From Vanessa cardui (taxonomy: Eukaryota; Arthropoda; Insecta; Lepidoptera; Nymphalidae), in assembly GCF_905220365.1 (NCBI RefSeq), contig NC_061140.1, positions 7,256,501 to 7,320,500 of the forward strand: a stretch of DNA of 64,000 nt, written 5' to 3'. The notes under the pieces are model-generated. The model was given only the letters and a program-made list of their open reading frames with translations, did not search any database and was not told the DNA's origin. How positions within the stretch are numbered: position 1 is the first letter of the stretch; each line of letters opens with the position of its first letter. Shown piece by piece: positions 1 to 12,082 of the stretch. The translations under genes and the position numbers were made by a program.

Positions 1-114
1 ATAAAAACGGCTTATTATAATATTTTATATCATACAAGCTTGTCCAAAAATATGAATAAAAATGTAATTATTTCCACATAGACCGGGAGATGATAATGAC
101 AAAATAATTGTTCA

Positions 115-1310
115 TCAACCGACTTCCAAAAGGAGGAGGTTATCAATTCGTCTGTATTTTTTTTTTTTTTTTTTATGTTTGTTACCTCATAACTTTTCAC
201 TGGGTGGACCGATTTTGATAATTTTTTTTTGTTTGAAAGGTAGTGCTTCCCGTGGGGTCCCATTTTTTTTATTTTTTTTTCCGATGATGGTATCCATGTG
301 AAAACGACATATGTCTTAAATTTGCGTTATGTATATGCGCGACAAATAGGTGAATAACTGAAAATCACGTTAACCAATTTTGATAATTCTTTTTTTTTTA
401 TAAAATATATACTTCAAGGGTAATTTGGTGAAAGTTTGGTAAGGTTCTGAGCACAGGATCCATGACAAAGTGACGGAACGGAAGGGAACGGAACAATTCT
501 AAGGAACACGTTAGCGATACTCGGTCGAATCTTTTATTTATAGGTTATTTGGATATTTGAGTCACCTTCCGTAATGTGGTTATGTTTATGTAATTATCAT
601 AGTCGAATATTATAATCAACTAGCTACCCACCCCGGCTTCGCACGGGTGCAATACTGATACTAAATATACTACAGAATTTGTTTATATACGACATCACAT
701 CGCAAACTTCTAAAATTATCAGTGTTTCTTTACTATATTGTTCATGTATTATATACACAAACCTTCCCTTTGAATCACACTATCTTTTAAAAAAAACCGC
801 ATCAAAATCCGTTGCGTAGATTTAAAGATATAGGGACAGAGAAAGCGACTTTGTTTTATACTATGTAGTGATGGAACTCCTATACGGCTCGCAGTTAGGG
901 TGCGATATGGGGCAGAATTTCTTACTATCTTTAATCAAATTTTGTGTATGTGATGTGATGTCATATGATGTATGAAATATAGTTGGTCTTTTTCAAAGTT
1001 TTTTTGCTGAGTTCGATTACAGCTCTTTCGAGGAATCCTGTAGTTCACACCGCGTGACCTATTAAATCCGCATTTTCGAAAGTCTATTTTTGCTTTATTC
1101 GCAAGTTTCCTTTGAAATTGTCCTCGAAGTAGTTTCTGATTCATATAAACGGAACGCTTAATCTATCCATATTAAAATTGAGAATTTATTAAGACTCTAA
1201 AAAATATGTTGAATACGCAATTATTTTTATTACTTTTTCGTGCATATTCATTTGTTTTAAAATAGTGTTTTGTTTGAAGTCGGTTTTTCTTTTTGTTAAA
1301 ATTTTATTTA
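115..1310 (-). mobile_element. Non-autonomous element with CCGACTTC termini, copy 1
   Basis: The same sequence is seen in opposite orientation at about 62348-63472 and, shortened, at about 49130-50097. The low end starts TCAACCGACTTC and the other end carries GAAGTCGG near 1276-1284, so the termini are inverted. It contains an 18-T run (157-174) matching the 38-A run of the right-hand copy. No transposase or reverse transcriptase is visible; a short open frame at 935-1144 is conserved as DNA but is not protein-like. A Helitron-like insert occupies 620-878. The minus sign is relative to the 62.3-kb copy. Confidence 0.75.
620..878 (-). mobile_element. Helitron-like non-autonomous element nested in copy 1
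   Basis: It begins (reverse orientation) with CTAG followed by a GC-rich hairpin reading CCACCCCGGCTTCGCACGGG, the typical lepidopteran Helitron 3' end. Related copies with the same body (a stretch around AACGGATTTTGATGCGG) are at 13530-13757, 20795-21000, 49415-49628 and 62695-62947. Confidence 0.55.
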
Positions 1311-2461
1311 ACCAGTATGGCGGTTCTTCAGGGGTCTAATTACGTAAAGCCAAAAGGAAAATGATGGTCATAGCGCTCGCACCGGCGGCCCAATCGCGTG
1401 GGCATTAATCGAATGCGTAAGAAAAATAACGAGTGTCGAACGATTTGTTCCACAAAAATGCTTGTGTTTTCAGATAGTCGAAAAAAAAAGAAGTAGGCTG
1501 TAGCGTAATGCCATACTTCTCGGGTGTGGCTTACAGCCCGCCATACCGACGCGAATACATTAATTTTAATAAAACAATTCAACCATTTGTACCAGGCTAA
1601 TTTTTGGATAGCTAATCATCGTCAAGTAGCCATTCACGAAAATCACCTTGCCATACAAATGACCAAATGTCATTATCATCTCCCGGTCTAACACACAAAT
1701 TTGCAATTTATCTATTACGATTAGTGAACGTAATTTCTATTTTCTGAAACACCAATAAAAAATAAGATTTTTTTGTTGGCTGGATAGAGATTGGTCTATT
1801 GAAACCGATGAGATAAAAGGTGACCAATGAACATCCAGTATTTAGTCAGATTAGTTTATCGAACTTTGCTCGTCATTTTAGAAACAGTGAATTACTGAAT
1901 TAATTATTTTATAAAAAAAACAATATTTTAATTTTATTGACTGTTATATTAAAATAACCGTACCTTAACATAGCTATTTTTTATATATTTTTTGTCTTTC
2001 TAATTTATGTCCGGAGTAATGTAACCATTAGTGGAAAATGCAAATGTAATTAATTTAATTAATACGGAGACCTTTCCACCGTTATGCCTTTATTTTATCA
2101 AATCGCTTAAGTAAACTATATAAAAATTCTTATCACTCCAATGAAAATAATATGTCCTTATTGTATTTTATGAAACCTTTTAATGGATTTTAGTAAATAG
2201 TTATTGAAAATTCTTTTTATTTAATTTTTTTATTTGTGTTGACTAAAATTCATTTAGTAGAAAATTGTTCATTTTTTGAAAACCGTTAACTTATGAAAAA
2301 TCACGACTTGAAGGAATAGGAAAATTTTAAAGAAAGAGGCAGAAAGTGTGTGTGAATTTCATAACATTGTTTTTAATGAGAGTCACAGTTAGATACTACT
2401 TAAATTAATTCAACAACATTTATGTTCTCAAAAAATACACTTTGATTTATTAGAACGTTTT
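1311..2461. other. Intergenic, no gene seen
   Basis: AT-rich spacer downstream of the first minus-strand peptide gene. The part at 1316-1547 is richer in GC and begins and ends with GTATGGCGG/CCGCCATAC, so it may be a small inverted-repeat element. An 80-codon open frame at 1340-1582 on the minus strand has no protein-like features. Confidence 0.5.
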
Positions 2462-3457
2462 TTACAAATTTCTTACGAGAGATCTAAATTTAAGGGCAAG
2501 TTCCTCGATATTTTTAGCTAAGTTGCGTTCTGTGACATTTTCTGTTGGAACTGTCGGAACTTCAGTAGTCTCCTCATTTCCCTCACTTGTAGGAGCATCA
2601 GATGTAGGCATTAGTTGTACTAAATTGATGTAGCACACTATCAGAATAAGGACAGCGATATGACCCTGAAACAAATGTAATATATATTACACGTATAAAA
2701 TCACTCAATAACAAAATTTATAATTATTGTTTTTATATAACAACCAAAATATTTTCGCTATTTGAGACAACCTGTAGGTGATGAACCAGAAAGTAGTTAG
2801 TTTTATAATATGTTTAACCAAACGCTCCTTATAGACTATTTCAAAATATAACAATTGAACATTATTTAACTTCTTCTAAGATCCTTTTGTAAGAACATAT
2901 ATTTTGTCTCACAAAATAGATATCCTGGGACCTTGTAAAGTCAAATTGATTATAATGTAGTGACTTTTTAGTGTTGAAATGTAACTTTTGATTGAATAAT
3001 AATTTTTCAAAGATCTTGCTAAGAGATAGTATTCCAGAGATAATATTATAATAATTAGTAATTATTGAACTGAGTGCCGTCATGTACCCAGGATCGGCCG
3101 GTTTTTTAATATGTAATGTTTTGCAATTACTCCAACACTCCCAGAATTAAATTACAAGCTTGTTATTATATTTTCCAACATTGTAGTAATTATTCAGCTA
3201 TGGTAGGAGAGGAAATATGTTTAGTTGCCGAAATTGTAACGTAAGCAATATTTTTTCCAAAAACAGACATCATCCTGGTCTGAAGAAATTAGCTTATACC
3301 AATAGCTATATAGCTTATAAAGAAATCTTTCATAATATTTGATGAAACTTGTATTCAGTTAAATAATTAAATTAAATTCTATGATATTAAATATTTTAAG
3401 AAATATATGACATGGCAATTAGAAAATAAATAATAAAATTCTCACCTTGGACGCCAT
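2462..3457 (-). CDS. Small secreted Thr/Glu-rich peptide with amphipathic C-terminal helix
   Basis: Two coding exons on the minus strand: 3446-3457 (ATG plus three codons, MASK) and 2462-2665. The donor is GTGAG and the acceptor TTTCAG|GG, phase 0, giving 71 residues. Residues 1-22 form a signal peptide with hydrophobic core IAVLILIVCYINLV. The middle (about 25-48) is rich in Thr, Glu and Pro. The last 19 residues (LAKNIEELALKFRSLVRNL) form a clear amphipathic basic helix. I recognise no family. The first-exon plan is shared with neighbouring secreted-protein genes. A small host-defence or haemolymph peptide is possible, but only the secretion is supported. The gene is divergent from the one starting at 5504. 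Confidence 0.8.
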
Positions 3458-3505
3458 TGTCGACTTTCTACAAGTAGAATGATAGTTTTTGGAGGATAGA
3501 ATTTT

Positions 3506-3513
3506 TATTTATA
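3506..3513 (-). promoter_or_regulatory. TATA box of the 71-residue peptide gene
   Basis: TATAAATA on the minus strand, about 50 bases before the ATG at 3457. A TCATT initiator-like site follows about 30 bases downstream, leaving a 5' leader of about 20-25 bases. Confidence 0.65.
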
Positions 3514-5503
3514 GTAGTATACTAATGATATCAATTGCCTTGTAATTATGTTAACTGTAATTTGCAATCTAATGTAATAAAATTATAAATAATTTTATTA
3601 TGTTAAGTTACGAATTATAAGACGCTTAAAGTACTTTTTTTTAAACTGACTTTACATTCAGATATCAGACTATCAATTAATAGGTACATATGAACTAAAT
3701 TTTTTTATAAATGTCGCACAAATAATATAAGTAAATGCTTCTATGACATTTTTTTAATAAAGAAATAAAAATGCTACCGAGGTCTATAGTTATGCAATAA
3801 TTATGTCTCATAAAATGGAAATATATATGAATATACTAAGTAGCTATGCATCACGAAATTATAAACTTTAACTTTAAAGTGAGATACGTATGATTCCTAA
3901 TGGAAATAATTTACAAATCCGCTTTGTTTGTTCAACACTAACAAATGACTATTCAAAATTCTCTTATTAGCCTACTTAAATAAAATTGTTTAGATATGCT
4001 CTGATTTCGTTTTAGAATTGACGCTTGTTTTTTTTTCAATACAAGCTCGCATCGATAGATCCTCTCTCGTTACCTCTCCTTCGTTCATCTTTATCAAACA
4101 TTTTTTAAAAGAAAGTTTTTATAGATATTTCAACACTATCAGCGTACAATCATTACGTATCAATATATATATATAGTTAATAAATATGATATGGAACATC
4201 CAATAGCATGTTTTTTAACAATAGATATAAATTAATAATAATTGACTGGTTTCCTGGGAAAGGGGACGTGCCCTAGTGTGTAATGCAACATGCGTTGACA
4301 CGCTGGCCCCGTCTCGTCTCGGAGTAACAGTGTTAATAACCGGAGCTGCCGCGGAAAAACTGAAGCGAACATATGATCCAAATAACCGTCTTTTTCTCCC
4401 ACTGATGCTTCAGTTAAAGATGAAACTTGTATCTTAGAGTAAGAGTACAAAAACTCGCCTTATTGCCTCGGCTGGAGACAGATCTTGTGAATCACTTTTT
4501 GTTCAGAGGATCGGAATTGCGATTCAACAGAAAAAATCCTGCCACCATTACACGTGGACATAATCTGTTATTTTAAATGTTAATAATTTTGAAGTAAATA
4601 GATTACTAATAAACTAACTTATTTACTATTAACTTTCACAACGATATTAATAAAAATAATAGGTTTACATTTATAGTTACATACATTCAAATTCGATTGA
4701 CTAATTTTTATTATGAATTTACAATGACATGGGCTTCTCCCACAAACATGTACATGTACTTATTCGAAATCGCATCTTTTCGAAAATAAGTCGAGGTATT
4801 TTATTAACAATTATTTTAGTAAAATTATTATTTTTGTTGCATCACTCTAGAGTACCGCGTAGTATTTAAAAATACATCTATCTGTATTTGTATTTTATAT
4901 TTGCATGTTTTTCCCCTATGTCTTCCTAAACAATTCATCCAATTGCGATGAAAATCGATGGATTATTATATATATAAAAACTAGATTATTTTCTTTGTAT
5001 GTTTGTACTTCAATTCGTTTTGTATATGTCATTGTAAAATTACAAAATTCGTTAGATTACAATCTGTCTCCTCAGATTGTAAACTGTCGAAATATTTTGA
5101 ACCGTGAAATATGATTACAATTTAACGTATTATTTTTCGCTAAATTGTAATCTAGCGAATTTTGTAATCTTACGGTGACATGTCGAACTTTATTTTAGCG
5201 CGAAGCGGCGACGTGTAGCTTGATTGATATAAAATAATGTTATCACACGCCTCACTTAACAAGTTTTTAGTTAAAAAAAAATACGAATTTAAAAATTGTT
5301 AACCTAATAACTTATCGTCTTTATATTTTTCTTACAGTATATAAATTTAACCAATTAACGAAGCGATAAAGCATTTTCAATGTTTTCAGTTGTTGTCAAT
5401 TAATTAATACGCATAATAATTTGGGTTAATTACAGGGATGGAACGAATAAATACCTTGAATTGTCTTCACTTAATTCATACTGTTAATATTACAATTAGC
5501 AAC
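3514..5503. other. Intergenic between two divergent peptide genes
   Basis: AT-rich, no gene seen. It holds one small foldback repeat, listed separately at 5039-5168. A 72-codon minus-strand open frame at 4232-4450 has no signal peptide, neighbours or motif to support it. Confidence 0.5.
5039..5168. repeat. Small inverted repeat (MITE-like)
   Basis: Arms of 25 bases at 5039-5063 and 5144-5168 pair with one mismatch (core AGATTACAAAATTCG and its complement). Shorter echoes of GATTACAAT lie inside. The size and layout fit a miniature inverted-repeat element; no open frame. Confidence 0.6.
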
Positions 5504-6751
5504 ATGAAGGGATCTAAGGTGAGTGAGCAATAAATTATAACATAAAAAATATAAAATAAATGAAACTTATTTCATACTGAACGAATCATTGAAAATACTG
5601 AATTTGTATTTGCATTATTTTTCCTAATTTACTTTGGTGATGTAATTGTTAATGTTTCTTACAGCGCCAAAGTCTATTAGCGGTGGTGACTTACCACTAG
5701 GTGGCAAATTTTCCCGTTCGCCTACGTATCTGATAAAAACCGCTTTACTTTTTTGGAGATACTAATAACATAAAATAAACTTGGGTAAAACGTAGAACTA
5801 ATTCAATTTGAATGGTTATTCTCACACACTTTAAAGATATATAGATAGATAGAAGAAATGTCTTTTTGTTTCAAGCAGAGATCTGGCTTCTTATTATATA
5901 TCCTTTACTCCTAATAGTTGTCCATAAAACTTAAAAACATTAATTACCTATAAATCTCATCTAAGCAAAATCTCCTCTTAGACTTCACTTTAGCAGAAAA
6001 TGTGTAGCTTATTCCAACAAGCTACTCAAATTTGACTTAAAATGTATATCGTATATTGATTTCACCATTGTGAAAGGTCCCAAAGGCATTTGAATTATTT
6101 GACGTGCAATGACTACAAAATTATTGGAACATTCGTATTAACTACAGTTACTAATTTTTTAATCATTATTTAATGTAGTATTTAATCATGACTTATTTTT
6201 TATTTCTCAAAATAAATATTGCTGTTTTCTAGGAATAAGTGACAACTGTTTTGACATTATAAATGTTATACTTATTTATTCTAACCGTGCTCACGACCTT
6301 GTACGCGTTTAAATTTAATAAAAAAATATTATTGCAGCCTAAGTTACTCCTTATTATATCTCTTATCTGCCAGTGAAAGTCACGTCAAAATCGGTCCAGC
6401 TCATCCAGAGATTAGCCGGAACAAACAATAAGACACATAGACAGACAAATACACAAAAAATGTTATTTTGGTTTATGCATTGAGAAAAAAGGGCTATTTT
6501 AATATTACAAACAGACACTCCAATTTCATTATGAGTATAGATTATTAACGTATTGATATTTTATTTTTCAGATAATGTTGGGCCTTTTGCTCGTTTGCCT
6601 GATTGCGTCAGTGCACTCCCTCACAATCTACAAAGTAATTTTCACCGCCAGCAAAGTATTCATCGATCCTGAAGATGGTTCGCCCGGAAATTTCATCGCC
6701 GGTGGTTCTGATGTCAATAACATTAACCAAGTTGTCAACGATATAAATTAA
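5504..6751 (+). CDS. Small secreted peptide, 64 residues
   Basis: Exon 1 is 5504-5518 (ATG plus four codons, MKGSK|GTGAGT). Exon 2 is 6572-6751 after TTTTTCAG, phase 0, stop TAA at 6749-6751. The signal peptide is residues 1-20 (core IMLGLLLVCLIASV), cut probably before SLTIYK. The mature part (about 44 residues) has no cysteine and ends in an Asn/Val-rich tail containing GNFIAGG and VNNINQVVND. An AATAAA at 6823-6828 is a likely polyadenylation signal. The 1.05-kb intron has taken in a SINE piece (5650-5745) and another repeat that ends about 30 bases before the acceptor (6285-6545). No family recognised. The microexon plan matches the other secreted genes here. Confidence 0.8.
5650..5745 (+). 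mobile_element. SINE fragment (nymphalid-type), in intron
   Basis: A tail piece of the same SINE seen more complete at 30722-30990: it holds TTTCTTACAGCGCCAA, then GGTGGTGACTTACCA and a CGTTCGCC block. Confidence 0.55.
6285..6545 (-). repeat. Interspersed repeat in intron, related to 55195-55400
   Basis: Shares with 55195-55400, in the other orientation, the stretches GAAATTGGAGTGTCTGTTTG, CCGATTTTGACG and TAACTTAGGCTGC. No open frame. It lies inside the intron of the 64-residue peptide gene, close to the acceptor. Confidence 0.6.
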
Positions 6752-7740
6752 ACAAACCATCTGAAGCATAAACTAATTATGAAATTTATAGCTGTTTCGA
6801 TAACGTAACTGATGTTAAAATTAATAAATTATTGAAACTTGTTACACAACTATCCAATTAATATCATATATTTTCTTTTTAAAACGTTATGTTAAATAAT
6901 AGATTAACGTATTTCTGTTGAACAATTTGTCATTAAGATAATGTCTTTGACAATAAATATTACATTTGTTTTCTAATTATATTTTTTATTCTTTTTCCCG
7001 TGATTTTTGCTACGTATTATATTGATTTTGTTCGCCTAAATTTTTTAGTATTTGTTGAAATACAAACTCTGGAAACTCTGGTAGTAAGAAAACTACTGGT
7101 TATGCAAATAACTTCTAAGAAATGATAGTAACATTAATAAAGGAAGTGATACTCCTATATTTTCCGTCATCTTGAACATTTCCTTGATGCAGTATACATA
7201 AATCAAGTCATTATTCAATTCAAGTCATATTTTTCATATGGAATAACTATTTCGACTTCATAACAATAACAATTATATCATCCGAACCTATATTTTCTAT
7301 TTGCATATATTTATTGACGATAATGTACGTATCTTTGTCCATCCTAAAATGATACATAAATTGTACATCAATTGGATGAGTATAGATGATAGCGATGACA
7401 AACATAATAAACTACTTTTGTTGTATATATATATATATTGTATATATGTGTTGTATGTGTATGATACATTTGAAATATTCGTATTATTTCTTGATAATCA
7501 TTTATACTCATAACTTGAGTATAATTTTAATATGTTACCTCATATAATTATGGACATAAAAAATAACTATGTCAAGGTTCAGTGCATACAAAGAATGTGA
7601 TACATTAACATCGTAACAAGATCAACACATGCAAAATCTTACAAAGCAATCAACAATCAAGTTATATAAAATTAATTGCTAAGTTTTTATTGACACTTAA
7701 CATCAATACATTGTATTTATGCATTCCAGTTTGATACAAG
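6752..7740. other. Intergenic, nothing recognised
   Basis: AT-rich sequence with the 3' end of the preceding gene and a short TA repeat near 7427-7440. No gene-like open frame. Confidence 0.5.
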
Positions 7741-8063
7741 AAGAGTGAGATAACAACAACAACAGACTATAAATTTCCCACTGCTAAGTTAAGTATGTTC
7801 CAAACTTTCTGCTCACTTTGAGCAGAAAGTTTGGAACATATTCCACCACGCTGTTCCAATTCGGGTTGGTAGAATACATAAGTGTCAGAATTTCCATGAA
7901 ATTAGACACGCGGATTTCCTCACGATGTTTTTCTTCGCCGAGCACGAGGTGAATTATAAACACAAATTAAGCACATGAATATTCAGCGGTGTTTGCCTGG
8001 GTTTGAACCCGCAATCATCGGTTAAGATGCACGCGTTCTAATCACTGGGCCATCTCAACGAAA
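7741..8063 (-). mobile_element. tRNA-derived SINE, nearly complete
   Basis: On the minus strand it starts with a tRNA-like head (GGCCCAGTG...AGAACGCGTGCATC, box-B-like GGTTCAAACCC), passes through a conserved body and ends in a TGTTGTTGTTGTT tail (complement at 7754-7766). Other copies are at 40686-40918, 46314-46487, 46772-47003 and 56846-60200 (split). Near its 3' end an exact 22-base inverted repeat (7794-7840) replaces the usual tail sequence. Confidence 0.8.
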
Positions 8064-9465
8064 CGAGAGTCAGACATTGTAATCAAAGTATGTAATTAGT
8101 CGTTTAATGTTATTTTATGTATTGTAGATTAATTTTTATAATCCTGTTTTCGTAACAAAGACCTCCGTAATTGATAATAGTTATAAGGTACATGACTGCT
8201 GGTGAATGCAGCTCACAACAATATGAAGCAATTTATCAAATTACTTAAAAAATAGCACGTACCTATAGTGACCTAGCTAGGTGAGGAAGGACACTCACCC
8301 GCTCTTTCCCATCCCTCTTTAACTAATAATTACCCTTTGAAATTATGGATACCATATAAGAAATCTTGTGCGCAGGGTTGTTTTGGCTTCAGAAGCTTAA
8401 GGTTTAGTTTAGAGAGCTTCCTGAACTCCGGGGCCCTGGTGCACTGCACCACCTGCCCTACGATACCTACGCCACTGCGTACCTATAGTCTAAGCTAAAC
8501 GCGTCTGAAATTCGATAAAGTGTCAAATGAACTACTATGTATAACATTAAGGTTAATTAAAAATACAGATTCCTTAATTCATCACATAAATAAATACGAT
8601 GCCAAACGGCAACAACCAATTTTACGAGCGAACCAGACCACATCTGTAAAACTACTAAAGTATTTTATGTTTGATATTTAACTGATAATTGCAATCGTCG
8701 AATCAGTGTCAAACAAACGAGAGCAAATAGGAGAATTGATGAATATCTACAAACAATATATATACATACATAATATATACATGGGTATATTTATAACATT
8801 TCTCATTATTCATGGACATATATAGAAGTTATATTCACTATTGCAATTTCTTAACTTGTTTACCTTAACGCTACGTTACGACATTGTGAATACGACAAAG
8901 TGAAATATATACTCATATTATAATAAGAATATTATCTAGCTTTTAAATGGAGTATCTTTCAAATTATCTTGTTAAAACGAATAGTTCATTTATGACACTA
9001 TAAAAATAAGTATTCATAAATCATTATAATAAATACACATATAACATATACAATACACATAGCATATTGTTAAATTTTAATTAAAAAATAAGTAACTATT
9101 TTAAGGGCAATTGGCAAGTGCCACAAGGCACGACATCTTAGTTCCCAAGTAACGTTTTAATTTCAATTAGTCCGGTGGCACAATGATTATTATGGTTAAT
9201 ATTTCTTAAAGGGTCAAAATTCATCGACGATTGTCATCTCTTACCATAAATAGCCATTTGCCAATAACTGAATATTTCAAATTAAAATAAAACGTTAACC
9301 TAAATTTTATAATTAGAAAATATTAACACTTACTGTGCAATCTGGAAAAACCATTCGTTCAAGAAAAGCAATTATACTTTTTCATAGCTGACACAAGGAC
9401 TCAGATAAAAAACCACTTTTGTCTATGGTAAATCCTATCTCTGATAATCGTAATTGAACTGAAAG
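8064..9465. other. Intergenic with one GC-richer repeat
   Basis: The part at 8265-8480 is a GC-richer repeat ending CCTACGCCACTG, which is the complement of a hAT-type terminus (CAGTGGCGTAGG); its other end is not seen. The rest is AT-rich without a gene. Confidence 0.4.
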
Positions 9466-9469
9466 AATA

Positions 9470-9505
9470 CATAAAAACCTTACAAAAACCACATATGCAT
9501 TCAGT
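9470..9505 (+). promoter_or_regulatory. TATA-like box and TCAGT initiator
   Basis: CATAAAAA at 9470-9477 is followed about 30 bases later by TCAGTT at 9501, a standard arthropod initiator. This places the transcript start about 46 bases before the ATG at 9549. Confidence 0.55.
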
Positions 9506-9548
9506 TAACATACAGTACTGAAACATAACGTGTAAAAATAATACGAAA

Positions 9549-9878
9549 ATGATATCCCTGTATTTACTTTTAACTTGTATATTTCTTTCGGTGTCATGCA
9601 GACCGTACGAAGACAGACTCGAGTTCAAGGAACGTGAAAAAGAAGAAATCTGGCGACCCATTTACGGTGCTTACGATGACCGTTTGAAACCAATCAGAAA
9701 CAAGGACAAATACGATGATAAGTTCTTAATCGAAAGTGGGCGACCACATTTCCCTGGACTATTCACGTTCCCGTACTACTTTTGGGAAGCTCATTATAGG
9801 CCAACGTACCCGTACCCAGAAGTGAACTACTTCATCAAAAAGGAAATCAAAGAAAAGTCGAATCTTAAGAAAGAATAA
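9549..9878 (+). CDS. Secreted aromatic/charged protein, 109 residues, single exon
   Basis: The frame opens with a signal peptide (MISLYLLLTCIFLSVSC, cut probably before RPYEDR). The mature 92 residues are very rich in Arg, Lys, Glu, Asp, Tyr, Phe and Pro. Examples are the segment around 30-60 (EEIWRPIYGAYDDRLKPIR) and an aromatic stretch near 68-90 (GLFTFPYYFWEAHYRP, TYPYPEVNYF). The C-terminus is Lys/Glu-rich. There is no cysteine after the signal peptide and no known domain. Unlike its neighbours it has no intron in the signal peptide; the start is supported by the promoter elements just upstream. AATAAA overlaps the stop codon. Function unknown; a cuticle- or haemolymph-type secreted protein is a guess. 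Confidence 0.75.
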   Translation: MISLYLLLTCIFLSVSCRPYEDRLEFKEREKEEIWRPIYGAYDDRLKPIRNKDKYDDKFLIESGRPHFPGLFTFPYYFWEAHYRPTYPYPEVNYFIKKEIKEKSNLKKE

Positions 9879-10189
9879 ATTGACATATTGCAAAATCAAA
9901 TTTGGTTTGTTTGAATAATTTTTTTGTGTGTGATTTTTTAATATATTTAAATTAAAGTTCTTAATGAAAAACTCTTTCTTTGTTTTATTTATGAAAGGAC
10001 TACGTATATTTTAAACTTAAATACCAACAAATATTCGTTTTTTTTTTGGGTCACTATAATATTATTTTAACCTGATATTACAAAAAATAAATCAAATTTG
10101 CTTTTTATGCTCTACTTATTAATAGAACATTTCAATAAATATTGTTATCATACTAGGCTGAGTATCGGATTTCTATTAATTAGTTTCTA

Positions 10190-10345
10190 TATCAAAATCA
10201 AAATAAACTCTATTCAAGTGGGATTTTACAAGCACTTTTGAATCGTCATTTAACAATTAAATGAAGCTACCACCGCTTCGGAATGTAGATTCTACCGAGA
10301 AGAACCGGCAAGAATAGTTACTCTTTTTCAACATTTAAAAAATAC
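10190..10345 (+). mobile_element. Common lepidopteran interspersed repeat
   Basis: It begins CAAAATAAACTCTATTCAAG, passes through a GAAGCTACCACCGCTTCGGA segment and ends near ACTCTTTTTCAAC. I recognise this as a frequent butterfly/moth repeat, probably the 3' part of a retroelement. Only one copy is in the window. Confidence 0.5.
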
Positions 10346-11029
10346 AATCATATTATTTAAATACAATTATATAGGTATGTAATGTATCCTGCCTGGAAGT
10401 CAACACGTATTAATTCCAAGCTTTTTTATCATCTACAAAATCTTGTATCGAATAATATGCCTTTCATATAGTAAACCTGTAGTACTAACCATTAAAGGAC
10501 ATCTGAATAGACCCTACCCACCTAAAGCCCAGGTATACTTTCAAATATATTATCATAAATACGAAATTAATATCAATTCCACAGATAATTATTACGTTTA
10601 TGTCTTGGCATAATACTCCCTTTTGTTACAAATTAAATCAATGGAAATTAAACTATTGCTTGTTGTGTTACTCTGCTAATTTGAGACAGTTTCCTTATTA
10701 TCCAATTTCGATTAAATCAACACTCGATTACTGTGGCAAAGAAATAAGAATGTACGAATTAGTTAGACGAGTTTGGCCCCTTAAGATCATTAAAAATTAA
10801 AGCGGATATTGAAAGCAATAAATTATGTACAAGTTAATTATCACTATGTAAAGCTATTTCAATACAAATGGATTGACGTTACATGACCAATTATATACTA
10901 TTTATATTGAGATAAGTAATCGGAAAGATTTTCTTGCATGCGACATAAATATAGATTAAATGCAAGGTCGTATAAATTATATAATCTACGATACGCAGGC
11001 AGTTATGTTTGTTCATTTATATATATTTT

Positions 11030-11270
11030 TTTAGTGGTAGGTTTTGTAGCTCGTCTTGGTACGTACTAATCAGATTTTCTACCTTCAAACCGCAGTACTC
11101 AGTATTGTTGTGTTACAGTTTAAAACGTGATTGAACCAGTATAACTACAGGCACTAGGAACAAAACTTCTTAGTTCCCAAGGCTGGTTCTTAGAGCGCCG
11201 CTGTAGTTATTTATGGTGAGCACTTAGCATCAGGTGACCCATTTGGAACCTATATAATAAAAAAATGCAT
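11030..11270 (+). mobile_element. SINE of nymphalid (Metulj-like) type, diverged
   Basis: Shares with 30722-30990 the blocks GTATTGTTGTGTT, AACTACAGGCAC and CTTAGTTCCCAAGG, ending in an A-rich tail. The family name is from recognition, not from a search. Confidence 0.6.
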
Positions 11271-12036
11271 GTAATATTTACATATTTGACAAATATCGAG
11301 TAGTTAGTCTATATAATAGACATAAATATTCAAAACTTTATTAATAGCAAATTAATATTCAAATAGATTTCATTAGGTTTCAGGTTCTCAATCTAAATAT
11401 AAAATTTACATCCATTAATCGTTGTTTAGATAACGTCAGAAAACAAGTATCAAACAATTCTATGATTCATTGCTTGACTTATAGATTAGATGGCTAACTA
11501 TATGGACGTCACAGGAGATCCTGCAGATGCGTGATATTATATAATTTAAATAAATTCAAAGATAAAGCTGCGTTACCAAAATGAATATAAGTTTTTCTCG
11601 CCAAGTACACACAAATAAGTAGAGATCAACAGTAGTGAGGGGTCACCAGGGCATTTGAGTCGGTTTTACCACCAAGTTGCACCAAAAGATGTTCCATCAT
11701 AGAGATCCCATTGACGTTATTTGAACAGGCTCTTCGGGTTCTACTGAATTTTATACATAAATAAATAACACTATAGGAATGAAATACAGTTTTTTTTTTA
11801 ACCGAAGGTACAAAATTATTATTCCTGATGAATAGTCTAAGAATGCATACAAAATAAATCCGATTATATATTTATATAAAAATAAGCCTAATAACAGTAG
11901 TTTACAAGTTGTGTTAAAATATTAGTGCAAAAGACGGCTATTATTATAGCTTAATAGGAAAAACGTCATAACTTAACAAAGTTATTCTCCTCGTGAGAAT
12001 GTATCAACTAATGAATGGAATACATTAATCCGCATC

Positions 12037-12066
12037 TATATAAATGATTTGAAATGAGGCTCACTC
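12037..12066 (+). promoter_or_regulatory. TATA box and initiator of the GGPGGQQ protein gene
   Basis: TATATAAA at 12037-12044, then TCACT at 12061-12065 as initiator. The ATG follows at 12083, so the 5' leader is only about 20 bases. Confidence 0.7.
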
Positions 12067-12082
12067 GTATATCTGACCCACA

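Larger units (their letters stand above)
9879..12030. other. Intergenic with two SINE-like repeats
   Basis: Holds the repeat at 10190-10345 and the SINE at 11030-11270, listed separately. The 66-codon open frame at 10600-10800 has no signal peptide or other support. Otherwise AT-rich. Confidence 0.5.

Noticed and set aside
1340..1582. 80-codon minus-strand open frame near the left end
   Set aside because: Lies in a probable inverted-repeat element; composition is not protein-like.
7420..7445. Short TA repeat
   Set aside because: Ordinary microsatellite in AT-rich DNA.
10600..10800. 66-codon open frame (MSWHNTPFC...)
   Set aside because: No signal peptide, promoter, splice pattern or motif; expected by chance in 64 kb.
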